Part shown: one piece after another, positions 8,480 through 15,030 of the stretch
Numbering within the stretch: position 1 is the stretch's first letter
How the letters are laid out: the number at the start of each line of letters is the position of its first letter
Source: CAXTTV01 sp964247295
GTDB taxonomy: Bacteria > Chloroflexota > Ktedonobacteria > Ktedonobacterales > Ktedonobacteraceae
Length of the DNA: 18,742 bases
Reading direction: 5' to 3'
Assembly (NCBI GenBank): GCA_964247295.1
Contig: CAXTTV010000091.1
Location: 1 to 18,742 of the forward strand
The notes under the pieces: generated by a model
The model's input: the letters and a program-made list of their open reading frames with translations, nothing else
What the model was told of the DNA's origin: nothing
Database searches by the model: none
Position numbers and translations under genes: made by a program

Positions 8480-8959
8480 ATGACAATACGTATCGGTTCT
8501 GGTTATGATGTTCACGCTTTTACACCTGACCGCCCTCTTGTTCTCGGGGGGATCACGATTCCTCACGAGTCGGGTCTGGCGGGCCACTCAGATGCGGATG
8601 CCGATATTCATGCGATTGTCGATGCTCTGCTTGGCGCTGCCGCCCTTGGGGATATCGGCGGCCACTTCCCTTCCCACGATGAGCGCTGGCGCGATAAACC
8701 AAGCACTCTGTTCCTGGACTATGCTCGGGATCTCTTACACCAACACAATTGGAACATTGTGAATATAGATGCGACGCTTATCGCGGAGCACCCTCGCATG
8801 GCTCCCTATATTCGGGCGATGCGCACCCACCTGGCTGAACATCTTCATCTTGATGTCAGCCAGGTGAGTGTGAAGGCGACAACCACGGATGGCCTTGGCT
8901 TCACTGGCCGCCGTGAGGGGATCGCCTGTCAGGCGGTGACCCTTATCCAGTCATCGTGA
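8480..8959 (+). CDS. ispF: 2-C-methyl-D-erythritol 2,4-cyclodiphosphate synthase
   Basis: Catalyses ring closure of CDP-methylerythritol 2-phosphate with release of CMP, the MEP step after IspE. A complete trimeric-family protein of 159 residues. The metal site motif GYDVHAF (8-14), GGITIPHESGLAGHSDAD (about 23-40), DIGGHFP, and TTTDGLGFTGRREGIA near the C-terminus are all present, including the Asp-x-His pair and the later His that bind zinc. ATG 8480 is preferred: AAGG (8467-8470) lies 9 bases upstream and the protein then begins MTIRIGSGYDVHAF as in the family. The in-frame ATG at 8471 abuts that site. It lies 11 bases after ispD, so they are co-transcribed. No clear terminator follows before the yceI promoter. 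Confidence 0.97.
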   Translation: MTIRIGSGYDVHAFTPDRPLVLGGITIPHESGLAGHSDADADIHAIVDALLGAAALGDIGGHFPSHDERWRDKPSTLFLDYARDLLHQHNWNIVNIDATLIAEHPRMAPYIRAMRTHLAEHLHLDVSQVSVKATTTDGLGFTGRREGIACQAVTLIQSS

Positions 8960-8998
8960 GCAGATACTCTTCATCGCTACTAACTTATTATTAGCTAC

Positions 8999-9027
8999 TT
9001 GACAATTAAAATCAACTGTGGTATTAT
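8999..9027 (+). promoter_or_regulatory. yceI promoter (near-consensus sigma-70)
   Basis: TTGACA at 8999-9004 and TATTAT at 9022-9027 with a 17-base spacer in AT-rich DNA. The predicted start is near 9034, giving a leader of about 60 bases. It is the closest match to consensus in the window, which suggests strong expression of the YceI protein independent of ispDF. Confidence 0.8.
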
Positions 9028-9092
9028 CTCCTCAGATAAAACTTACTTTTAGTAAGGTACAAAGATTTAGAGTATTTTGGAGGATTTTTTTT

Positions 9093-9629
9093 ATGGTCTG
9101 GACGATTGATACCACTCACTCTCACATTAATTTCGCTGTTCGCCACATGATGGTCAGTCAGGCGCGCGGCGGCTTTAAAGTATTCAACGGTGAGGTTGTG
9201 CTTGATGATCAGCATCTTGAGAAATCAAAGATTACTGCTCATGCGGAAACGGCGAGCATTGACACCGGTAATGAGCAGCGTGATGCCCATCTAAGAAGCG
9301 CGGATTTCTTTGATGCGGAGAAGTTTCCTACGATCTCTTTTGTAAGCACCAAGATTGAGCAAACAGAGAATGAGGAATTTAAGGTAACCGGGGATCTAAC
9401 GATACATGGTGTTACTAAGTCCGTAACCTTTACAGGTGAGTTTTCTGGCAAGGTGAAAGATGTCTATGGCGTGATCCGTGCTGGCATCAACGCTCACACG
9501 ACGATCAACCGCAAAGATTTTGGCCTGAGTTGGAACGCGGCCCTTGAAGCCGGCGGCTGGGCTGTAGATGAGAAGGTCAAGATTGAGATCGACCTGGAAA
9601 TCACTGAAAAGGTTCCATCTCACGCGTAG
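9093..9629 (+). CDS. yceI: YceI-like polyisoprenoid-binding family protein
   Basis: Lipocalin-like beta-barrel of the YceI family; members bind polyisoprenoids or similar lipids. Family motifs are visible: IDTTHSHINFAVRHM (5-19), QRDAHLRSADFFDAEKFP (62-79), GDLTIHGVTKSV (100-111) and INRKDFGLSW (138-147). Length is 178 residues, typical of the family. There is no signal peptide, so this is a cytosolic version, unlike the periplasmic E. coli YceI. ATG 9093 is chosen because GGAGG (9079-9083) lies 9 bases upstream; frames reaching further upstream cross the promoter. It sits directly after ispD-ispF, which make isoprenoid precursors, but the strong separate promoter shows independent control. 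The ligand cannot be read from sequence. Confidence 0.92.
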   Translation: MVWTIDTTHSHINFAVRHMMVSQARGGFKVFNGEVVLDDQHLEKSKITAHAETASIDTGNEQRDAHLRSADFFDAEKFPTISFVSTKIEQTENEEFKVTGDLTIHGVTKSVTFTGEFSGKVKDVYGVIRAGINAHTTINRKDFGLSWNAALEAGGWAVDEKVKIEIDLEITEKVPSHA

Positions 9630-9690
9630 ACGTATAGCTGTATATCCAAATTGCTAGATACACCTGATTGGCATGTAGACCATAGTTAGG

Positions 9691-9720
9691 AGGCGTAGCT
9701 TGAGTAATCGAGCTACGCCT
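9691..9720. terminator. Hairpin between convergent yceI and tatA
   Basis: AGGCGTAGCT (9691-9700) pairs perfectly with AGCTACGCCT (9711-9720) across a 10-base loop. TTTCC follows on the + strand. It ends three bases before the tatA stop codon. The T-tract is short, but the position between convergent genes supports a terminator used by yceI and possibly by tatA. Confidence 0.65.
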
Positions 9721-9723
9721 TTC

Positions 9724-10047
9724 CTACGCCTGCTCTTTAGCGGCCACCTTTTCCTGCTGAACCTGCGGGACCTCTGTAGCTTTCTCAGCCGTTTTTTTCT
9801 CAGGCGTCAACAGCATTTTAACCACTCCCTGCGGACTGGTTGGAACTGATGGCACAGAGGAGATGTGGCCGCGAATCTGGTTGATCTCTTCCATCGGCAG
9901 TTCAGACATTAAACTATCTTTGGCGTCTTTAAGTTTCGCGGTACCCTTCCCAAGATCTCTCGCCATCTTCTGAAGATTCTTTGTACCAAACAGCGCCAGG
10001 CCAACCACAACAACAATCGCCAAATCAATTAAATGAAATCCACCCAT
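9724..10047 (-). CDS. tatA: Sec-independent protein translocase subunit TatA
   Basis: Small membrane protein that forms the export channel of the twin-arginine pathway. It shows one transmembrane helix (about 5-20), the FG hinge (20-21), an amphipathic helix with the ARDLGKGTAKLKDAK pattern (29-43), and a long Pro/Lys/Glu-rich cytoplasmic tail. Length is 107 residues, somewhat longer than minimal TatA because of this tail. The start at 10047 is set by GAGGAG, 7 bases upstream on the minus strand (10055-10060); an upstream ATG at 10065 would place that site inside the gene. No tatC or tatB is nearby, so this is an orphan copy here. TatB is an alternative label, but the short N-terminus fits TatA better. 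Confidence 0.88.
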   Translation of the reverse strand: MGGFHLIDLAIVVVVGLALFGTKNLQKMARDLGKGTAKLKDAKDSLMSELPMEEINQIRGHISSVPSVPTSPQGVVKMLLTPEKKTAEKATEVPQVQQEKVAAKEQA

Positions 10048-10090
10048 TGCTTTGCTCCTCATCAAAATACTGATACATTTTCTTTGTTAC

Positions 10091-10104
10091 CTCTCTCTCT
10101 CTCT
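10091..10104. repeat. (CT)7 dinucleotide run
   Basis: Seven CT units upstream of tatA (GA repeats on the tatA coding strand), between its ribosome binding site and likely promoter region. Such runs can vary in length by slippage; here it lies in the untranslated leader. Confidence 0.6.
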
Positions 10105-10214
10105 ATATTACCACGCTCTAATGAGCAGCTTTCCACATCCCCCGGCAATACACTACAGTCAGGGACCCTTTTGGGCCATGGAGATAGAGCTTTTCCCTAT
10201 GAAACAGGTACTTA

Positions 10215-10223
10215 TGCTATGAT
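10215..10223 (+). promoter_or_regulatory. Extended -10 promoter for the 10272 gene
   Basis: TGCTATGAT matches the extended -10 form TGnTATnnT. No good -35 is seen at 16-18 bases upstream. The predicted start is near 10230, about 40 bases before the gene. Confidence 0.45.
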
Positions 10224-10271
10224 GAGAGCAAATACACTATCGAAGGATATCAGGAGAGAGCGTTTCATTTT

Positions 10272-10925
10272 ATGGACATATCTACAAATTCAAGCCGGGG
10301 TAAAGGCGGTCCCGGCATAGCAGCGATTGCGGCTATGGTATTTTTCGCGATCGCCGGCTTGATAAGCGGTGTTACAGCAGGAGCTTTTTCTCGCCAGACC
10401 CCAATGGCACAGACCACGACTTCCCCAAAACAAAATATGACCATTCCAATGCAGAAAAGCACGGTGACTCCAACAGCTACAGCAGTTTCGACGCTGCCCG
10501 AGCTACAAAAACTTTTAGACCCAAAGGTATTGAAGATCCCGGACACACTCACCGCCGGCACAAATAATGAGGTCCAGATTCAGGCAATCTCGGGTGATGG
10601 GATGCCAGCGACACGAAACGATATCACTTGCAGATTGTGGCTTGTCAAAAAAGCTCCCACTACAGACGCGGAAAAGGCCACGCTTGAGAATGCCTTGCGC
10701 GACGTAAATAATTTGAATAATCCACTCCCAGGCGAGGAGGCCAATGCCCTCCAGTTTGATCCCCAGACGGCGCAGGTTCAGCGCACAGACAATCAGGGGA
10801 TGTGCGATTGGAAAATTCAAGCAAATCAAACGCTGACTGCTAATAAATACTATTTTATGTATACCACCGACTGGCAGGGCATCCGCTACAGATGGAGCTT
10901 CTTTGGCTTCTTTATTCAAAAATAA
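10272..10925 (+). CDS. Membrane-anchored protein of unknown function
   Basis: I do not recognise this gene. It encodes 217 residues: a short N-terminal region (1-14, with Arg and Lys), one hydrophobic segment (about 15-38), a Thr/Pro/Gln-rich linker (about 40-75), then a soluble domain of about 140 residues that is likely outside the cell. Two cysteines (C120 and C178) in that domain could form a disulphide. The C-terminal part is aromatic (KYYFMYTTDWQGIRYRWSFF, 192-211) and looks like a beta-rich fold. There is no twin-arginine motif, so the neighbouring tatA is probably not its exporter. ATG 10272 has AGGAGAGAG (10251-10259) about 12 bases upstream, slightly far. It is convergent with the phosphorylase gene and separated from it by a strong hairpin. 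A bitopic protein or signal-anchored lipid- or polymer-binding domain is possible. Confidence 0.8.
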   Translation: MDISTNSSRGKGGPGIAAIAAMVFFAIAGLISGVTAGAFSRQTPMAQTTTSPKQNMTIPMQKSTVTPTATAVSTLPELQKLLDPKVLKIPDTLTAGTNNEVQIQAISGDGMPATRNDITCRLWLVKKAPTTDAEKATLENALRDVNNLNNPLPGEEANALQFDPQTAQVQRTDNQGMCDWKIQANQTLTANKYYFMYTTDWQGIRYRWSFFGFFIQK

Positions 10926-10963
10926 CTCGCTCAGGCTCCGCCCTTGATATCATCGAAAAACGA

Positions 10964-11003
10964 AAAATGACCCTTTCATGTGTAATCCTGAAAGGGTCAT
11001 TTT
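10964..11003. terminator. Bidirectional terminator, 15-bp stem
   Basis: AAAATGACCCTTTCA (10964-10978) pairs perfectly with TGAAAGGGTCATTTT (10989-11003), loop of 10 bases. A-run on the left and T-run on the right mean it works on both strands. It lies between the convergent membrane-protein and phosphorylase genes. Confidence 0.9.
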
Positions 11004-11013
11004 ACTTTCGGAT

Positions 11014-11850
11014 TTACTCTACAAGTTCTTTGATGATGCCTCGGACCAGATCGGCGAACCTGGTCCGTGCACCCTCTGCCTCGGCCAGCACTTCGGCATG
11101 ATTGATGACTTCGGCCTCGTCCCCTCCAGTCGCGGGATTGGTGATCAGGCTGATCCCAAGCACGCGCATCCCCATGTGGCGCGCAACCACCACTTCTGGA
11201 GCTGTCGACATCCCGACGGCGTCAGCCCCTATGGTCCGTAGAAAGCGGATCTCTGCCCCGGTCTCGTAGCTGGGACCACTGACCATCGCGTAGACCCCTT
11301 CATGCACTCTCATACCACCCTTTTGACCGGCAACCCGCTTTGCCAGTTGTCGGAGTTCTGGCTCGTAAGCTCGGCCCATCGCGGGGAAACGCTCGCCAAA
11401 TGCTGACTCGTTTGGTCCAATCAGGGGATTTGCCCCGGCCAGCCCAGGAAAGTTTAGATGGTCCTTAATCACCATAAAATCCCCTGGACGGTAGCTCAGG
11501 TTGACACCACCGGCGGCGTTAGAGATGAGTAAGGTTTCCGCTCCCAACTCTCGCATCACACGCACCGGGAAGGTTGCGGTCTGAGGAGTATAGCCCTCAT
11601 AAAGATGAAAGCGCCCTTGCATAACAACAACTGCGCTCCCCTCCAGATGTCCCAGGAGCAATTGGCCCGCATGCCCAACAACCGTGGAACGAGCGAAATG
11701 AGGGATCTCTTCATAAGGGATGGTAACCCCATCCTGGATCTCGCTGGCGAGATCCCCCAGGCCTGATCCTAGAATAATGGCGATCCGAGGCGCAATACCT
11801 GTAGCGTTTCGCACTCGCGCTACGGCTTCCTGTACACGCTGATACAACAT
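11014..11850 (-). CDS. punA: Purine nucleoside phosphorylase (trimeric class)
   Basis: Splits purine (deoxy)nucleosides with phosphate to give the free base and (deoxy)ribose 1-phosphate, in purine salvage. Motifs match the trimeric PNP family: GSGLGDLASEI (28-38), the phosphate contact H60, GRFHLYEGY (79-87), ISNAAGGVN (109-117), E197, MSTAPEVVVARHMGMRV (214-230), and SLITNPATGG (234-243). N238 sits where guanine/hypoxanthine-specific enzymes have the base-selecting Asn. It is complete at 278 residues. ATG 11850 follows an AAGGGGG site on the minus strand. It lies 55 bases downstream of xerD on the same strand, probably one operon. In B. subtilis the corresponding gene also follows xerD with drm (deoB) between; drm is absent here. 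MTA phosphorylase is the main alternative, less likely given N238. Confidence 0.93.
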   Translation of the reverse strand: MLYQRVQEAVARVRNATGIAPRIAIILGSGLGDLASEIQDGVTIPYEEIPHFARSTVVGHAGQLLLGHLEGSAVVVMQGRFHLYEGYTPQTATFPVRVMRELGAETLLISNAAGGVNLSYRPGDFMVIKDHLNFPGLAGANPLIGPNESAFGERFPAMGRAYEPELRQLAKRVAGQKGGMRVHEGVYAMVSGPSYETGAEIRFLRTIGADAVGMSTAPEVVVARHMGMRVLGISLITNPATGGDEAEVINHAEVLAEAEGARTRFADLVRGIIKELVE

Positions 11851-11884
11851 GATTGCCCCCTTCCTTCCCGCTGACTGAAAAACG

Positions 11885-11898
11885 TCAAGGCTCCTTGA
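11885..11898. repeat. Small palindrome between xerD and punA
   Basis: TCAAGG (11885-11890) and CCTTGA (11893-11898) form a perfect inverted repeat with a 2-base centre. It is too tight for a stable RNA hairpin and no T-run follows, so a terminator is unlikely. Significance is uncertain. Confidence 0.25.
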
Positions 11899-11905
11899 AC
11901 ATCCG

Positions 11906-12799
11906 CTAAACCTCGACCCTCACCCGATTGTGCGCGAGCTGTGTGTAAATCTGGGTCGTCGAGATATGGGCATGTCCAAGCATTTCCTGGACCAGACGGA
12001 GATCCATCCCCTCTTTGAGTTTCACCATGGCGAAAGAGTGGCGCAACATATGCGGGGTGATCTCAGTGATGCCCGCCTGCCTGGCATACCCTTTGATAAT
12101 CAACCAGAAGCCCTGGCGCGTCAGGCGCTCCCCATGATGGTTCAAGAAAAGTGAACGCTCCTCGGGATGCCTGATCGCCAGCCGAAATCTTGCTGTGGGC
12201 AAATACTGCACCACAGCGTCAATCGCGATTTTTGGCAGGGGAAGTATACGCTCCCTTCGCGTTCTTCCGTTTCGACCAGGACAGATGATCGTTGCTCGCT
12301 CAATATCTAGATCCTCCAGATTCAAGGAGACAAGCTCACTGGCCCGCATCCCGGTCGCGTATAGCATATGCAACATCGCTAAATCTCTGCGCCCGGCTGG
12401 GGTTTTTATATCTACCTGCTTGAACAGGCTGCCAATCTGTTCAACACTTAAAACGTTGGGTAACTCTTTATGTATACGCGGTGCCGATAGCTTCTCGGTC
12501 GGATTGGACTGGACCAATCCATTCGCCATCAGATACCGAAACAATGCTTTGAATGCCGCAAGCTTCCGGGCGATTGTCGTTGGCCGATAAGCCTGCGTTT
12601 CTCTCATATCTAATAGATACGCTGTGATATCTTCGCGCGTCACCTCTGTCCACGTATCCCGGCCCTGCCGTTGCAGATACCCACACAGCTGATTCAAATC
12701 GTTTCGGTAGGCCCCTACCGTATTTTGATTGCTTCGACCTTGCTCATATGGCTCGGCCAATAGCGATTCTATATATTCATCAACTGCTTCTTGCAACAT
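11906..12799 (-). CDS. xerD: Tyrosine recombinase XerD-like
   Basis: Site-specific recombinase of the Xer type, which resolves chromosome dimers at dif. An N-terminal SAM-like DNA-binding domain (about 1-95) precedes the catalytic domain. The catalytic set is R152 (ATGMRASEL), H250 and R253 (TPHMLRHSFA), H276 (LGHAHISTTQIY) and nucleophile Y285, with the same H-R-H-Y spacing as E. coli XerD. The exception is the beta2-beta3 hairpin. The family motif IGKGNKERLVPL is replaced by CPGRNGRTRRERILPL (173-188), so the general-acid Lys aligns with R176, with a three-residue insertion. Length is 297 residues, normal for Xer. ATG 12799 has only a weak ribosome binding site. Association with the phosphorylase gene downstream mirrors the xerD-drm-pupG order in Bacillus and supports a chromosomal Xer rather than a phage integrase. 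Confidence 0.9.
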   Translation of the reverse strand: MLQEAVDEYIESLLAEPYEQGRSNQNTVGAYRNDLNQLCGYLQRQGRDTWTEVTREDITAYLLDMRETQAYRPTTIARKLAAFKALFRYLMANGLVQSNPTEKLSAPRIHKELPNVLSVEQIGSLFKQVDIKTPAGRRDLAMLHMLYATGMRASELVSLNLEDLDIERATIICPGRNGRTRRERILPLPKIAIDAVVQYLPTARFRLAIRHPEERSLFLNHHGERLTRQGFWLIIKGYARQAGITEITPHMLRHSFAMVKLKEGMDLRLVQEMLGHAHISTTQIYTQLAHNRVRVEV

Positions 12800-12933
12800 G
12801 GATCACATCCGTGTTTTCTTTGCTAAACGTTCAATCAAATGGATTACCTGTGAACGAGGCCCATTATAAGCGATTCTGCTCCGATACAGCAAGTTTCATA
12901 GGACGGACGCCTTTCTGTACTCCTATGGTAAAG

Positions 12934-12942
12934 TGCTATAAT
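12934..12942 (+). promoter_or_regulatory. Extended -10 promoter for the 13047 gene
   Basis: TGCTATAAT is a perfect extended -10. No good -35 is present 16-18 bases upstream. The predicted start near 12949 gives a leader of about 98 bases that can form small hairpins (GCGGTC/GACTGC with one G-T pair at about 12992-13009, and TGCG-AAAT-CGCA at 13008-13019). Confidence 0.6.
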
Positions 12943-13046
12943 ACACACTACATAGTCTTGCGCACCAGACAAATAGAACTTTGATGCTCTCGCGGTCTTC
13001 CACAGACTGCGAAATCGCACTGCACATACTATAAGGAGACTTTACG

Positions 13047-13829
13047 ATGAGTAAGTTGCTGGATATGTTCTCTCAGGCCCGCCGAGCTCAGAGTAGCAGC
13101 GGCATGGGCTTCACTGGCCGCGCTCGTACCGAGACAAAATCGCGCGCGGCTGCCCTGGTTGTTCATCTTCCAAAGGTTGACGCCGGCGCTGCCGAGTCCG
13201 CGATTAAGGCTGGAGCCGATGGACTACTGTTTACCTGGAATGGCGAACAATCGGCTAATCTGGATGCCTTGAAAGGGGTCGGCGAGAGTGTAAGATCTGA
13301 TGATAAGGTTACCGTTACTTTTGGTCTGGCGGTCACTGGCGGGTGGGAACAATTGGATGCAACTTCCCTGGAGAAGTTTAAGGACCAGGGGATCAATTAT
13401 GTGATCCTTCCACTGGATGCCCCCGTCCGCCTACTCAGCAAAGGGGTGAAGGATCTTGAGATGGTGGTGACAGTCCCGATGCGCGAGGGTGATCTCTACC
13501 CAACTTTTATCCGCAACCTGACCGCTCTCAACCACATCACGGCGGTTCGCATGGATTTTACCGATGATATTCCTCTGGACGAGATTTCAATTGAGCAGAT
13601 GCTTCACTACCGCGCGGTTCGCGAGGCGGTCCGCTTCCCTGCCCTGCTGGATGTCCCCGGAGATCTTTCAGAGCAGGCGGCTCAGGCTCTACCTGCTCTA
13701 GGCATTCAAGCTCTCATTATCGATGGACGGAACCAGGCAAACGCTGAACGACAGATCAAGGCGATGCGCGAACATCTGGAGCAGATTTTCCAGGACGAGA
13801 GCGATAAATCTTCTCTTATGCAGCCCTAA
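13047..13829 (+). CDS. Protein of unknown function, predicted TIM-barrel-like fold
   Basis: I do not recognise the family with certainty. The 260-residue protein shows eight short hydrophobic strands at regular spacing: 34-39, 58-63, 88-95, 117-122, 137-142, 164-170, 198-202 and 220-226, each followed by a helix-like segment. This periodicity suggests a (beta/alpha)8 barrel. Strands end in polar residues that could line an active site (VVHLPK, LLFTWNGE, TFGLAVTGG, ILPLDAP, VRMDFTDD, LLDVPGD, LIIDGR). There is no signal peptide or membrane segment. A basic, Ser-rich N-terminus (1-33) precedes the barrel and a charged helix with a short tail ends it. ATG 13047 has AAGGAG (13033-13038) 8 bases upstream. 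It is monocistronic, with its own promoter and terminator, divergent from xerD. An enzyme of the flavin-dependent or phosphate-binding barrel classes is possible, but no diagnostic motif is visible. Confidence 0.85.
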   Translation: MSKLLDMFSQARRAQSSSGMGFTGRARTETKSRAAALVVHLPKVDAGAAESAIKAGADGLLFTWNGEQSANLDALKGVGESVRSDDKVTVTFGLAVTGGWEQLDATSLEKFKDQGINYVILPLDAPVRLLSKGVKDLEMVVTVPMREGDLYPTFIRNLTALNHITAVRMDFTDDIPLDEISIEQMLHYRAVREAVRFPALLDVPGDLSEQAAQALPALGIQALIIDGRNQANAERQIKAMREHLEQIFQDESDKSSLMQP

Positions 13830-13844
13830 CTCTTTTTACTAAAG

Positions 13845-13891
13845 AAAGACTTCAGGAACACGTTTTATGCGTTCTCGAAGTCTTTTCTTTT
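13845..13891. terminator. Terminator between convergent genes
   Basis: AAAGACTTC (13845-13853) pairs with GAAGTCTTT (13877-13885). GAAC and GTTC inside the loop can extend pairing. TCTTTTCTT follows on the + strand, and on the minus strand the left flank gives a T-rich run, so it may serve both convergent genes. Confidence 0.8.
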
Positions 13892-13926
13892 CTTACACCT
13901 TAAATTGTGTATTTCTTTTTATCTAT

Positions 13927-14889
13927 TTACACTACAGGCTTGACCGGTACAAAGGCGCTTTTTTGCCAGAAAAGCTGACGACGGGGTACGCGTCTCAATA
14001 AGCGCACGGTCTGCTGCCAGACTCGCTCTGGATTCTCGTTATTGCGCCAGTAGTAATAACTGGCAATCTCATCTGGTCTGGTGCTGATGATCTGCTCAAA
14101 TGCCGGCTCTAACTGGGCTTCCGCAGCCTCGTTCAGGCTGAAATTCTGCAACCAGAGCTGGCTCACCTTCTGGCTTCTGGTCGCGGCCTCCACAACTCTT
14201 TCTCCCCAGATCCCCACTTGATCTACTTTTTCATGCAGGGCATTCCAGAATAGATGCGCTCCCAGCACATCTAACGAGGGCAGGTTAGCCAGATCATCCA
14301 GCAATGAAAGGTCCTGGGGCAACAGGACGATTGAGGTTCTTAGATGATGATCGGCCTTTTTGACTGTCAGGAACAGCTCCCCCAAAAAGTCCATCATTGA
14401 TCGTTTCCGAAAACTGGAAAGATCGGTGATGTCCGGACAGAGCGCCCGACAGACGGAGCAGAAACAGGTGATGTCCGGACCACGCGGCTCCTCTAATATC
14501 AGTCCATTAATGGGATAGGCTGCGACGTAGTGCGCAATCTCTTTGAATAACCATGAGCGAAAGCTTTCATGGTTAAAGCAGGTAAAGTCATGATAACGCC
14601 CATGGCGATCCATAACCCGCGTCTCTGGATGCTGAAATGTGTACCAGCTTGATAACGAGGAGGGACCGGCGAAAAGGTTGCCGTAACGCCCCAGGCTTAA
14701 ATATACTTTCAGACCCGCATCCTGGGCCTGTTGCAGCCCACGTTGTAGATCACGAATTCCACGCTGCTCTTCATGCTCGTGGATAGCGTATACAATACTG
14801 CTGGCACCTGCGGCTCGTAATTGTTCAAAATCGTGCTTGACAGTACCAGGATGCAGTAGCGGGTGAAAGTATGCGACGGTTATATCCAT
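13927..14889 (-). CDS. Putative glycoside-hydrolase-like TIM-barrel protein
   Basis: Resembles uncharacterised glycosidase-like TIM-barrel proteins. Strand-like segments occur at MDITVAYFHP (1-10), SSIVYAI (30-36), LKVYLSLGRYG (60-70), INGLILEEPR (127-136) and SIVLLPQD (186-193). The segment EEPRGPDITCFCSVC (133-147) joins a possible acidic active-site region to a Cys cluster C142-C144-C147-C151, like the C-x-C-x-x-C-R motif seen in related barrels, where it may bind a metal. Tryptophans in the C-terminal third suit carbohydrate binding. The protein is 320 residues with no signal peptide, so it is probably cytosolic. ATG 14889 is preferred to GTG 14901; neither has a strong ribosome binding site. 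An extended -10 promoter lies about 40 bases upstream. Substrate unknown, and hydrolase activity is an inference from fold only. Confidence 0.75.
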   Translation of the reverse strand: MDITVAYFHPLLHPGTVKHDFEQLRAAGASSIVYAIHEHEEQRGIRDLQRGLQQAQDAGLKVYLSLGRYGNLFAGPSSLSSWYTFQHPETRVMDRHGRYHDFTCFNHESFRSWLFKEIAHYVAAYPINGLILEEPRGPDITCFCSVCRALCPDITDLSSFRKRSMMDFLGELFLTVKKADHHLRTSIVLLPQDLSLLDDLANLPSLDVLGAHLFWNALHEKVDQVGIWGERVVEAATRSQKVSQLWLQNFSLNEAAEAQLEPAFEQIISTRPDEIASYYYWRNNENPERVWQQTVRLLRRVPRRQLFWQKSAFVPVKPVV

Positions 14890-14935
14890 GATAAGCACCA
14901 CCAGGAGGAGTTTCCAGAGACATTATGATATTTTT

Positions 14936-14944
14936 AGTATAGCA
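14936..14944 (-). promoter_or_regulatory. Extended -10 promoter for the 13927-14889 gene
   Basis: On the minus strand the bases read TGCTATACT, an extended -10. The best -35-like hexamer, TGAAGA, is 16 bases upstream and weak. The predicted start near 14929 gives a leader of about 40 bases. Confidence 0.55.
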
Positions 14945-15030
14945 TACGATTCTGCTATCTTCAGATCTCTCCTCTTTTTGGAGAGTTATGGCTTCTATCA
15001 CGATTCTCCCTGCTTGCTTTTTTCACCGGA

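Noticed and set aside
10272..10400. Idea that the membrane-anchored protein is a Tat substrate because tatA is adjacent
   Set aside because: The N-terminus has no twin-arginine motif and the genes are divergently transcribed.
12800..13046. Possible dif site near xerD
   Set aside because: I looked for two 11-base inverted arms with a 6-base centre and found none. xerD genes are usually not next to dif.
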